Source of the DNA: an uncultured Clostridia bacterium
Lineage (GTDB): Bacteria; Bacillota; Clostridia; Christensenellales; Aristaeellaceae
DNA length: 64,000 nucleotides
NCBI GenBank assembly: GCA_934631025.1
Contig: CAKTXR010000011.1
Span: forward strand, 13,568-77,567
Direction of reading: 5' to 3'
The notes under the pieces were generated by a model. It worked only from the letters and a program-made list of their open reading frames with translations, ran no database searches and had not been told where the DNA came from. Numbering within the stretch: the stretch's first letter is position 1; every line of letters starts with the position of its first letter. This document shows positions 17,404 through 26,008 of this stretch, piece by piece. Both the position numbers and the translations under genes were made by a program.

Positions 17404-19947
17404 ATGATATTGCCCGGAAAGCTGACCATTGGCTTTCTCCAGGAAGATAATCCACAAAAATTCTTTTTTCGCGTCAGCCCGCTGATCATCAAGGAAGAAA
17501 ACGGTTATCAGGTCGTAGAGGACGCCCGCCAGGAATTTCTTGAGGACGGATTTATCCGGATTGTGCCCGACAAAAACGAAATGTCCCACTTCAAAACGCG
17601 CATGAGGAGCCTCGGGCGCTACTGTCTGCTCGATCTGCGCCGCCACACCGGCGAAAACGACAAGATCCGTCCCAACAAGAACCACGCCGGCGAAAACGGC
17701 GACCGCAACGCCTTCATCGTCTATTCCGACGTAGTGGCGCGCATCAACCCCCGCTTCATGGCCGAGGCCGTCGCGCCCGATCAGGACGGGCTGTTCCCCG
17801 CGCCCGGCACGCCGCTGGTCGCCGTCATGCAGGACGGACAGGTGCGCGGCATTTACGCCTGGGCCAACCGCAGCGACGCGGCCTGCATCATCGGCAATTC
17901 GCTGACGGATCACGATCTGAGCGACGCGGCCGCACAGCTGGTCACCGTCACTGTAGACAATGCGCCGGTTCAGCTGCTGCTGAATCTGGGCGCATGGGGC
18001 GTGGCCCCCGCCGAGGGCGAGGAACGCATCGAGGAATGCGCCGTTCCCGACAGGCCCACCGAGTCCCCCCGCAGCGAAGCGCCGGAAGCCCCCGCGCCCC
18101 GCGCCGCCGCTCCCGAAGCCGAAAAGCCGGCCGATAAGCCCGTCGAAAGAGTCATTGAAAGAGAAAAGCCCGCCGACAGGCCTTCCGAAAAGAACGCCCC
18201 CTGCGACGCCGCCCCCGAGAGCGAAAAAGCGCCCGAAAGCACGCCCAAGCCGTGGCTCCAGCACACGACGTATGTATTCCCGCGCGTGGTCGCGTCGTCC
18301 CGCCTGTCGCCGCGCGCGCAGTCGCTCCAGCAGCAGAGCGGTTTCAATCCGCACCGCAGCGCCAGCATTAAAGATGTGATCGACGATATGTGGCGGCAGT
18401 CGCGGCTCGATCAGCTGGGGCATCCCGTGCCGAGCGCCGCGTCCGCCGATCCGGTCGTCAGCCCGATCGACAAGGCCATGCAGGCCGTCAAGGAGGCCTG
18501 GTCTCTGCCCGAAGCGCGCGCCAGCCTGATCTCCGCGCTGCTCAAGCTGGACGATCTGGACAGCGCGCTGGGCGTCGGTCCCGCGGCGCGTCAGGCCCGC
18601 GACGACCGCGAGCGCGAGCAGGCGCTCAACCGTCTGGAAGCCGACCGCCTGAAGGTGCTCTGCGAAATCGACGAGCTGAAGAAAATGCGCGCCGACAAGC
18701 GCGCTGAGCTGGTCAACGAGCTTAAGCGCAGCCACGCCGCCGAAATGGCGCAGCTGGACAAGAAGAACGCCGCCCTGCGCGAAGCCGGCCAGCGCTATGC
18801 CGCCGAAGCCGCGAGCGCGCAGAAGGCCGCCGAGACCGCCGAGAAGGCGTTCAAGGACGTGCTCAGCGGCGATCTCAACGATCAGCTGGCGCATCTGCTG
18901 GCCGAGGGGCGCGCGCGCGATCTGATGGTCGCCCTCGCCCACGCGGCCGATGCGCCCGCCGCGCTGCCTGAAACCGAAAATCCCTCCGCCGGCGAGCTGA
19001 TCACCGACGTTCGCGTCCGCTTTGACGAGGCGGGCTATCCGCTCACCAACGACGAAGCCGTCAATCTGCTGGCCTGCCTGACGCTGGGGCGCATCGTAAT
19101 CTTCTCCGGCGCGAACGGCAGCGGCAAGAGCGAGCGTGCCCGCACGCTGGCCGCCGCGCTGGGCGTGGCCGCGCCCGAATACGGCCGCTTTGTTGAAATG
19201 CAGCCTGACGAGGACGCGCGTTCCCTCGCCAGCCTGATCGGCGAAATCGCCCCCAGCGGCGTGCCGGTCGTGCGCCGTCCCGAGCTGAAGCGCGTGCTGG
19301 AGGCCGGCTGCGATACCGTCCCCGCGCTGCTGATGATCGACGACGCAAACCGCGCGCCGGTCGAGCGCACGCTGGGCACGCTGCTCTCTCAGCTCGACGA
19401 GAACGCCCCCGGACGGCTCCAGACCGGCCTGGGCGCGATCACGATCAATCCGGCGCTGAGACTGCTGCTCACGCTCCAGGACGCCTCTGAGGGCGCGTGC
19501 GTGGACGCACGTCTGCTCGACCGCGCCTTCATGATCCGCCTTGCGCCCGAGCGCGCCGACACCCCCTGGCAGCCGCGCCGCCGCGTGCAGCCGCAGCCCG
19601 AAAAGGCCGTCTCGATGGCCACGCTGAAGGCGATCTTCAAGACCGACGGCGACGTGCCCGGCGAAATCGTCGAGCGCATGAAAGCGCTGCGCGAAAAGCT
19701 GGCGGGCGTGGGCGTGTATCTCTCCCGCCGCGCGCTGGACGATATGTACGCCTACTGCGCCGCCGTCTCGCCGCTGATGACCGCTTCTCCGCTCGAGGTG
19801 CTCGATTACGCCTTCGCCCAGCGCGCCATGCCGACCATACTGGCCAGCGCCAATCTGGACGCGCTGCACGCGCTGCCCTCGATCCTGCCCGATATGCCGC
19901 GCTCGCTGAGCCTGCTGCTCGCGCCGCTGCCCCTGCCGGCCATCTGA
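17404..19947 (+). CDS. Large AAA-family ATPase with coiled coil, function unknown
   Basis: 847 residues. The N-terminal 200 residues are an unrecognised domain, then a Pro/Ala/Glu-rich linker with a highly charged stretch (about 210-310), a coiled coil (about 400-500, with ELKKMRADKRAELVNELKRS), and a C-terminal P-loop ATPase with Walker A SGANGSGKSERA, Walker B ALLMIDDANRAP and a later arginine-rich segment. The DDANRAP form resembles the MoxR/McrB (AAA_5) group, whose members remodel or thread substrates. There is no McrC or MoxR partner beside it. Ribosome binding site AGGAG precedes ATG 17404. A dedicated promoter and a following terminator make it a single-gene unit. Confidence 0.7.
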   Translation: MILPGKLTIGFLQEDNPQKFFFRVSPLIIKEENGYQVVEDARQEFLEDGFIRIVPDKNEMSHFKTRMRSLGRYCLLDLRRHTGENDKIRPNKNHAGENGDRNAFIVYSDVVARINPRFMAEAVAPDQDGLFPAPGTPLVAVMQDGQVRGIYAWANRSDAACIIGNSLTDHDLSDAAAQLVTVTVDNAPVQLLLNLGAWGVAPAEGEERIEECAVPDRPTESPRSEAPEAPAPRAAAPEAEKPADKPVERVIEREKPADRPSEKNAPCDAAPESEKAPESTPKPWLQHTTYVFPRVVASSRLSPRAQSLQQQSGFNPHRSASIKDVIDDMWRQSRLDQLGHPVPSAASADPVVSPIDKAMQAVKEAWSLPEARASLISALLKLDDLDSALGVGPAARQARDDREREQALNRLEADRLKVLCEIDELKKMRADKRAELVNELKRSHAAEMAQLDKKNAALREAGQRYAAEAASAQKAAETAEKAFKDVLSGDLNDQLAHLLAEGRARDLMVALAHAADAPAALPETENPSAGELITDVRVRFDEAGYPLTNDEAVNLLACLTLGRIVIFSGANGSGKSERARTLAAALGVAAPEYGRFVEMQPDEDARSLASLIGEIAPSGVPVVRRPELKRVLEAGCDTVPALLMIDDANRAPVERTLGTLLSQLDENAPGRLQTGLGAITINPALRLLLTLQDASEGACVDARLLDRAFMIRLAPERADTPWQPRRRVQPQPEKAVSMATLKAIFKTDGDVPGEIVERMKALREKLAGVGVYLSRRALDDMYAYCAAVSPLMTASPLEVLDYAFAQRAMPTILASANLDALHALPSILPDMPRSLSLLLAPLPLPAI

Positions 19948-19959
19948 TTTTCATAAGCG

Positions 19960-19998
19960 AAGCCCAGCCGTCCCTGTTTGATCGGCGGCTGGGCTTTT
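19960..19998 (+). terminator. Terminator after the AAA ATPase gene
   Basis: Perfect 11-bp stem, AAGCCCAGCCG with CGGCTGGGCTT, followed by TT. Confidence 0.88.
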
Positions 19999-20157
19999 GT
20001 GCGCGCAAAGAGACGCGGCAGACTCGAAGAGATTTTCCGGAAAGCGCGGCGTTCAAGGCTAACTGAAAATGAGCTTCAGGAAAAGCCGGAAGTCCCGCAG
20101 AACCTCGAAACGATGCGGCTCAGGAATTTTCGAGTATACTTTCCCACAAATCCATGC

Positions 20158-20163
20158 TATAAT
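20158..20163 (+). promoter_or_regulatory. Extended -10 element before the GH95-like gene
   Basis: TGC-TATAAT without a clear -35 box, 33 bp before the start codon; the extended TGn probably compensates. Confidence 0.55.
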
Positions 20164-20195
20164 GGGCGCGAAACTGCTCCGACAGGAGGATGCGT

Positions 20196-22493
20196 ATGAA
20201 AAAACCGGATATTCTGACTCGCGGCCAGACGCTTGCCCGTCCGGCGCTGGAATGGACGGACGGCCATATTCTGGGCAACGGCGATCTGGGCGTCGTGGTC
20301 TGGGGCGCGGCCGGCCGGCTGTTCTTCGGCCTTTCCAAGCACAATGTGTATAATCTCGAATCGCCCTACGCGCACGGCCCCCGCCCCGAGGAGACCTATA
20401 TGCAGCGGCTGGAGCGCTTCAAGCGCGGCGAGGCGGACGCGTTCACGCCCAATCCCGATCACCCCGACCAGCCCTGTGACAAGCCGTTTTTCGACCATCA
20501 GACCCCGCTGACCATGGGCACGCTCTCGCTCGAGCTGCTGTCGGGCGTGAACCTCGTCGCGCACACGCAGACGCTCTATCCCGCCGAGGGCAGAGTGCGC
20601 GTCGTCGTGGAGCCGGTCGACCGCCGCAGGGGCTACGGCCAGCTCTATCCGACGCTGACCGTCGAGGCCTATGTGGACAGCGAAACCAATGCGCTGAACA
20701 TCCGCATATCCTCCGGCGGCGGCGAAACCGTGCGCGCACAGTGGCGTTACGAGTGGCCGCAGCACATGGCGACCTACTACAAAACCGATTTCACCGCGCA
20801 GAACGCCGAAAACGGCGCATTCCATGCCGTCATCGGCGAGGGCAACGAATTCACCGTCGCCCTGTCTCAGCGCGGCGTAAAGCCCGATCTGGACGCAAGC
20901 CGCTTCAATCTCGCCGGTATCGTCTCCATTTCGGACGACACGCCCGCCGAGTTCAGCCTGCGCGCCGCCGCCCGCGGGGAAGCCGTGCCCGAAAGCGCCG
21001 ATTATGACGCGGCCAAAACGCGCACGGCCGAATGGTGGCATGATTTCTGGAGCAAGTCCATGCTCTGGTACAGCGAGCCGAGCCTGAACGATCTCTGGGC
21101 GATGGGTCTTTACGCGCTGGGCGCGTCCACCCGTCCCGACAAGAGCGCGCCGAATCTGCAGGGCATATGGAACCTGAGCGAGCGCGCCATATGGCACGGC
21201 GATTTCCACTTCAACACCAACATGCAGGAGTGCCACTGGGTGTGCGGCGCGGCCAATCATCCCGAGCTGGCCAAAGCGATGATGCGTATGCTCATCCACG
21301 ACTGGCGCGACGAGCTGCGGCTCAGCGCCAAAGAAGCCTACGGCGTGGACAACAACGCGCTGGCGCTGGGCGTGGGCATGGACTGGCTGGGCCGCGATCT
21401 GGGCGGCTGGTGGGCGATCCTCTCCCTCTCGAACACCGCCTGGACGGCCATCACGCTGTGGGATCAGTATCTGTTCGATCCCGATGAGGATTTCCTGCGC
21501 ACGGATCTGTATCCCTTCCTTCAGGAATGCTGCCGCCTGTACGACGTGCTGATGGATCGCGACGAAGACGGGATCTATCACACGCTGCTCTCCAGCTCGC
21601 CCGAGCGCGCCATATTCGATGAAAACGGCCGCGCTCACTCGCTGTGCGGGCGCGACTGCACGATCAACGTGGCCACGATCCGCGGCCTGTATGAAGCCGC
21701 CGCGCGCTCCGCCGAGCTGCTGGGCGACGATCCCGCGCCCTATCGCGAGAAGGCCGAGCATATGCCGCCCTTCCCGCAGCAGGACGGCGTATTCATCGAG
21801 ATGGAAACCGGCTATTTCTTCGACGGGCCGCGTCCCGGCGTGACGAAGGAATGCCACCGCCATCCCTCGCGCCTGATGCCGATCTTTCCGGCCGGCTTTA
21901 TCGGCCTGAACAGCGATGAAAGCGATCTGGAGCTGGGACGGCGCTCGTTCCATGATTTCCTGTTCGACGGCGTGGAATGGATCACCGGCTGGTCGTTCAG
22001 CTATCTGGCCAACATCGCGGCGCGGCTGGGACTGGGCGCAGAGGCCGAGCAATGCCTGACCGCCGTGCGCGACGAGTTCACGCTGGCGGGTCTGCTCTCG
22101 GCGCACAACCGGCTGCGCAGCGACGCGCTCTATCCCGACGCGCTGTTCCAGATCGAAGCGCTGATGGCGATTCCCGCCGCAATCGACGAGATGGCGATGC
22201 AGTCGGTGGACGGAATCATCCGCATATTCCCCGCGCTGCCCGACGGCCGCGACTGCGCCTTCGAGCATCTGCGCGCCCGCGGCAACGTGCTGGTCAGCGC
22301 CGAGCGCAGAGACGGCGAAACGCGCTTTGTGCGGCTTGAACCGGCGCGCGACGGAGCCGTCACGCTGGTCAGTCCGTGGGGCGAGCGCGCCGTCAGGATC
22401 AACGGCGCGCTCGTTCTGCCGGAGAACGGCCGCATCTTGCTGAACGCGCGCGCCGGAGAGGTTTTTGAGGTGCTGGCGGAACAAACACGGTAA
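20196..22493 (+). CDS. GH95-like glycoside hydrolase (alpha-L-fucosidase/galactosidase family)
   Basis: 765 residues, starting at the ATG that lies 6 nt after AGGAGG (an ATG six bases earlier overlaps that site). An N-terminal beta-sandwich (1-270) is followed by a helical toroid: NLQGIWNLS and DFHFNTNMQECHW are the GH95 hallmark, with Asn340 and Asn342 matching the asparagines that activate water in the inverting fucosidase mechanism. SSSPERA and EWITGWSFSYLANIAARL continue the family pattern. No signal peptide, so it likely acts on imported oligosaccharides. Some GH95 members act on galactose instead of fucose, so specificity is open. A FucU-type mutarotase lies elsewhere in the window. Confidence 0.8.
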   Translation: MKKPDILTRGQTLARPALEWTDGHILGNGDLGVVVWGAAGRLFFGLSKHNVYNLESPYAHGPRPEETYMQRLERFKRGEADAFTPNPDHPDQPCDKPFFDHQTPLTMGTLSLELLSGVNLVAHTQTLYPAEGRVRVVVEPVDRRRGYGQLYPTLTVEAYVDSETNALNIRISSGGGETVRAQWRYEWPQHMATYYKTDFTAQNAENGAFHAVIGEGNEFTVALSQRGVKPDLDASRFNLAGIVSISDDTPAEFSLRAAARGEAVPESADYDAAKTRTAEWWHDFWSKSMLWYSEPSLNDLWAMGLYALGASTRPDKSAPNLQGIWNLSERAIWHGDFHFNTNMQECHWVCGAANHPELAKAMMRMLIHDWRDELRLSAKEAYGVDNNALALGVGMDWLGRDLGGWWAILSLSNTAWTAITLWDQYLFDPDEDFLRTDLYPFLQECCRLYDVLMDRDEDGIYHTLLSSSPERAIFDENGRAHSLCGRDCTINVATIRGLYEAAARSAELLGDDPAPYREKAEHMPPFPQQDGVFIEMETGYFFDGPRPGVTKECHRHPSRLMPIFPAGFIGLNSDESDLELGRRSFHDFLFDGVEWITGWSFSYLANIAARLGLGAEAEQCLTAVRDEFTLAGLLSAHNRLRSDALYPDALFQIEALMAIPAAIDEMAMQSVDGIIRIFPALPDGRDCAFEHLRARGNVLVSAERRDGETRFVRLEPARDGAVTLVSPWGERAVRINGALVLPENGRILLNARAGEVFEVLAEQTR

Positions 22494-22505
22494 AAGTGAA
22501 AACAT

Positions 22506-22540
22506 GTAAGGAGCCGAGGAAACTTGGCTCCTTATTTTTG
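22506..22540 (+). terminator. Terminator of the GH95-like gene
   Basis: AAGGAGCC pairs with GGCTCCTT across a 10-nt loop, followed by ATTTTTG. The apparent ORF start at 22496 falls inside this hairpin and is not a real gene start. Confidence 0.8.
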
Positions 22541-22541
22541 G

Positions 22542-23554
22542 GGGTTCGCAGCCTTGCGCAGAAGGTGCGCGACTTTATCGTGGACTTTGTGGATCGGCTG
22601 AAGCAGTACGCGGTGGACTACGCCGTCGATCAGGACAGGACGGAGATACTGGCCATGCAGAGCCGAGAGCAGGACGCGGCGGGCACGCTGGAGCGGATTG
22701 CGGAGGCGTTCGATCGGGCGCTGGAACAGGCGCAGGGCGGCGATGGGGCGGCTTACAGTCTGCGCAAAGGCAACGAAATCGACCTGAGCAGCCGCGAGTA
22801 TGCGCTGTTCCGCGAGAAGATCGCCGAGATCAAGATTGGCAAGAGCGCGCAATTTCCCAAGAGCGCGAACGGCGAATATATCCTTGCCATTGATAACAAA
22901 CTGGTGTATACTGATGGTGAGTTCGTTGATACGCACGTTTCACAGATCACTGAGCTGAATTTCGCCAACGAAACAATGACTGACATGGCAAGAGGGCTTA
23001 TATTCGACTATGAGCAGGAGGGAATTGATGGTGCTGAACTACAAGGAATTATCGAGAGCGTTTTTGGAGAAGGATGTATCAAGACCTACAGTCGACAAGA
23101 TAGCCGCGGAGATGGAAGGCAAAACGGACGAGGAAAAGAACGAGATTATGAGAAAGTACGCAAAAATAATCATGGAGACCTATCCTCCCCGGGAAAAAGG
23201 AAATTCTCGCTGAAGAACGAGAGCGCGGACAAGGTCGACGTGGATCAGACGCTGCGCGCGGGCAACAGCAGCATGGCCGGGCAGACGGAAACGGAGGAGC
23301 AGACCCGACATACGCCGGTGGATGTGACCGAGACCATGCGGCAGTGGGCGGATAAGCGCGCCGGTCAGATCATACGCGAGTACAGATCGGCTATAGACGG
23401 CGAGTCTGTCCGCGAGGACATGGCCAGGCTGGTGAATGAGCTGGCAGAGAATGGCGCGAGCAGCGACGCGCTGAACGCGACGGTGAATATGGCCAAGGGC
23501 ATCATCGAGAAGAGGTACTGCCGGAAATATGACGACGTATGCGCCCATGCCCAC
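22542..23554 (+). pseudogene. Decayed fragments of phage/mobile-element-type protein
   Basis: The open frame from 22496 to the array has no credible start of its own. Its translation resembles the C-terminal part of very large polyvalent proteins of Firmicute phages and conjugative elements: a helical stretch VRDFIVDFVDRLKQYAVDYA, then AAYSLRKG, then ANGEYILAIDNKLVYTDG, and later a second RKFSLKNE block followed by MRQWADKRAGQIIREYRSAI. The two partial blocks in one frame are separated by a small intact gene in another frame, as expected for rearranged debris. Translation then runs straight into the CRISPR repeats. The family is inferred by style, not by a search. Confidence 0.5.
23028..23213 (+). 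CDS. Small protein inside the phage-derived remnant
   Basis: A 61-residue protein (VLNYKELSRAFLEKDVSRP at the N terminus) predicted to be all-helical and charged. The ATG at 23028 has AGGAGGG ending 5 nt upstream, the best ribosome site of the region, so it may still be expressed. The frame begins formally at 23010, but that ATG lacks a site. Similar small proteins occur after toxin-like C-terminal domains in mobile elements, so an immunity or helper role is possible but speculative. Confidence 0.5.
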   Translation: MVLNYKELSRAFLEKDVSRPTVDKIAAEMEGKTDEEKNEIMRKYAKIIMETYPPREKGNSR

Positions 23555-25529
23555 ATTCCAATCCACGTCTCGCAGGGGACGACAGTCGGAGTACGCCAAC
23601 GGCATGATGGCCGTATGATTTCAATCCACGCCACCTGCGGGAGGCGCCCCGTTGATACGACCACGCTGCGCAAGATCGCGAGATTTCAACCCACGCTCCC
23701 CTCACGGGGAGCGACGCTGGCCAACAACGCTGGCATCCCGATCGGGCAATTTCAATCCACGCTCCCCTCACGGGGAGCGACTCTCAGCTGTCGTCTGCCA
23801 GCAGACCACCGACACATTTCAATCCACGCTCCCCTCACGGGGAGCGACCGTCTATCACCGTAGGCTGTTTGCGGTTCTTGATATTTCAATCCACGCTCCC
23901 CTCACGGGGAGCGACTTATGTCCACAAGCTCAAACGTTATTGATCTATCAATTTCAATCCACGCTCCCCTCACGGGGAGCGACCCCGCCCTGCAGAGCAC
24001 GCCGCCGCAGCTTGACATTTCAATCCACGCTCCCCTCACGGGGAGCGACCTACATTGCGACGATAAAGGAGATGCACAAAATGAATTTTAATCCACGCTC
24101 CCCTCACGGGGAGCGACTTCATAGGCCGGAGTATCCACCACCGACACATCATTTCAATCCACGCTCCCCTCACGGGGAGCGACGATCTTGCTGAAGTGCG
24201 TTCTATCGGCGTTACGCTATTTCAATCCACGCTCCCCTCACGGGGAGCGACCATGCCCTGCTTTCCGCTGGCCAGCCAGTAGCTCAATTTCAATCCACGC
24301 TCCCCTCACGGGGAGCGACCGAAGGGGACCTCCGCCGGAGGCCATATCTTGGGGATTTCAATCCACGCTCCCCTCACGGGGAGCGACTTCTCTTGTCGCT
24401 CACGCGGTTCTGCGCTTCCATATTTCAATCCACGCTCCCCTCACGGGGAGCGACATAGCAGTTACTACCGCCGCAACGGCGCACAAAATATTTCAATCCA
24501 CGCTCCCCTCACGGGGAGCGACCTTTGTGCGTCGAGTTTATCGTCGCTCATGTACATTTCAATCCACGCTCCCCTCACGGGGAGCGACGGGCGGCTGAAT
24601 ACATCGGCAAGGACTGGTATCGCATTTCAATCCACGCTCCCCTCACGGGGAGCGACCCGCAGGAGACGGCGGAGGACGTTATCATCCGCATTTCAATCCA
24701 CGCTCCCCTCACGGGGAGCGACCACATACTCGACTACAAGGTGCGCACGAGCGGCGCATTTCAATCCACGCTCCCCTCACGGGGAGCGACTCTTTGCCCG
24801 GCTCGTAGACGCTGCGCTCGATATTTCAATCCACGCTCCCCTCACGGGGAGCGACATCGACATGGGCGGCGAGGCATACGAGATGACGATTTCAATCCAC
24901 GCTCCCCTCACGGGGAGCGACCCGCACACCTTGCAATATAGCCCGTTCAGCTTGGGATTTCAATCCACGCTCCCCTCACGGGGAGCGACGCGTATCGGTG
25001 CGGGTGCCTTGATGATCATTTCGATTTCAATCCACGCTCCCCTCACGGGGAGCGACAGAATATAGACTAGCCATAACGGCCTGTCGCTTAATTTCAATCC
25101 ACGCTCCCCTCACGGGGAGCGACTCACTCTGCCGAAGGGGCTATGGCTTACGACGATATTTCAATCCACGCTCCCCTCACGGGGAGCGACCGTCATCGTC
25201 TGTCACCTCCCGCGTACCTGTTGATATTTCAATCCACGCTCCCCTCACGGGGAGCGACCCGCAGGAGACGGCGGAGGACGTTATCATCCGAATTTCAATC
25301 CACGCTCCCCTCACGGGGAGCGACGCCGTCCGGGTTGTTGATCGTCCGCTCAGAAATGCGATTTCAATCCACGCTCCCCTCACGGGGAGCGACACGCCTC
25401 GACGACCACTGAGCTGCTCGGAGGGTCATTTCAATCCACGCTCCCCTCACGGGGAGCGACAGTCGGTCGTGCAGAGATAATCGTAGCAGATGCAGTATTT
25501 CAATCCACGCTCCCCTCACGGGGAGCGAC
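23555..25529 (-). CRISPR. Type I-C CRISPR array, about 30 repeats and 29 spacers
   Basis: The 33-bp repeat (crRNA sense is the minus strand) starts GTCGCTCCCC, has a GTGA loop, and ends in the 11-nt handle TGGATTGAAAT; the stem is 8 bp (CGCTCCCC with GGGGAGCG). I count 28 repeats from 23683 to 25529, all identical except single changes at 23683 and 24085, plus two strongly decayed copies at 23555 and 23618 at the end far from the leader. Spacers are 32-36 bp. The leader and cas2 lie on the high-coordinate side, so the newest spacers are near 25500. Two spacers (24657-24689 and 25259-25291) agree at 32 of 33 positions. Confidence 0.99.
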
Positions 25530-25708
25530 AGCAGACAATTTGTGAAAATCGTCTGCAAATCCGCCTGCAAGCAGAACAAACCGTCCTGTTTGCAGACCGA
25601 TGCCAGAGTCAAAACAGAAAATGGCTTGCAAACCAGTTCCTGTTTTTTCGATAATACAGGTGCGAACCCAACGGGAAAACCATGGACGCTTCCGGTTCGC
25701 AGCGACCT
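25530..25708 (-). promoter_or_regulatory. CRISPR leader
   Basis: 179 bp between the cas2 stop and the first repeat. It contains several short inverted repeats: GTCTGCAAA (25551-25559) with TTTGCAGAC (25589-25597), GCAGAC (25531-25536) with GTCTGC (25551-25556), and TGCGAACC (25661-25668) with GGTTCGCA (25694-25701). These are candidates for the integration-guiding and transcription-start elements. No fully convincing promoter could be chosen by eye. Confidence 0.8.
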
Positions 25709-26005
25709 TCAAAACACCAGCGGTTCATCCAGATCAGGCCCCATCGTGACCCCGAAATGCTCGACCTTGCCGGAATAGTGATTGCCCAGTGCGTAAAAGC
25801 GCACGCTGTCCCTGCTCTCGTCGATTTCGCTCCGAAGCAGATGCTTGAGCTGAGCGTACTGCGTCGCATCGACACGGCATTCGAAAACCGAGTTCTGCAC
25901 CCGAACGCCATAGTTGACGCACTGCTTTGCAACGCGGCGCAGTCGGCGCTTTCCCGCGGCATCCTCTATGTTGATATCATATGTCACAAGAACCAGCATT
26001 GTCAA
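25709..26005 (-). CDS. cas2: CRISPR-associated endonuclease Cas2
   Basis: A 98-residue Cas2 of the I-C type. The first strand VLVTYDIN places the conserved Asp10, then RLRRVAKQCVNYGVRVQNSVFEC and the C-terminal GPDLDEPLVF. Cas2 dimers bridge two Cas1 dimers in the spacer-integration complex. Starts three bases after cas1 and is the last gene before the leader. Confidence 0.97.
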   Translation of the reverse strand: MTMLVLVTYDINIEDAAGKRRLRRVAKQCVNYGVRVQNSVFECRVDATQYAQLKHLLRSEIDESRDSVRFYALGNHYSGKVEHFGVTMGPDLDEPLVF

Positions 26006-26008
26006 GCC

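Noticed and set aside
17230..19869. An 879-residue frame antisense to the AAA ATPase
   Set aside because: The plus-strand gene has a promoter, ribosome site, Walker motifs and terminator; the antisense frame has none.
20157..22505. A 782-residue frame antisense to the GH95-like gene
   Set aside because: Shadow frame; no start signal and no recognisable domain, while the sense frame has family motifs.
22496..22541. ATG at 22496 as the start of a 455-residue protein
   Set aside because: It lies in the terminator hairpin of the GH95-like gene, and the frame later runs into the CRISPR array.
23652..25412. Several frames with repeating FNPRSPHGER- or FQSTLPSRGAT-like units
   Set aside because: These are translations of the CRISPR repeats and spacers, not proteins.
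23555..25529. Self-targeting spacers against genes in this window
   Set aside because: I compared spacers by eye with the phage remnant and cas region and saw no convincing match; a computed search would be needed to exclude it.
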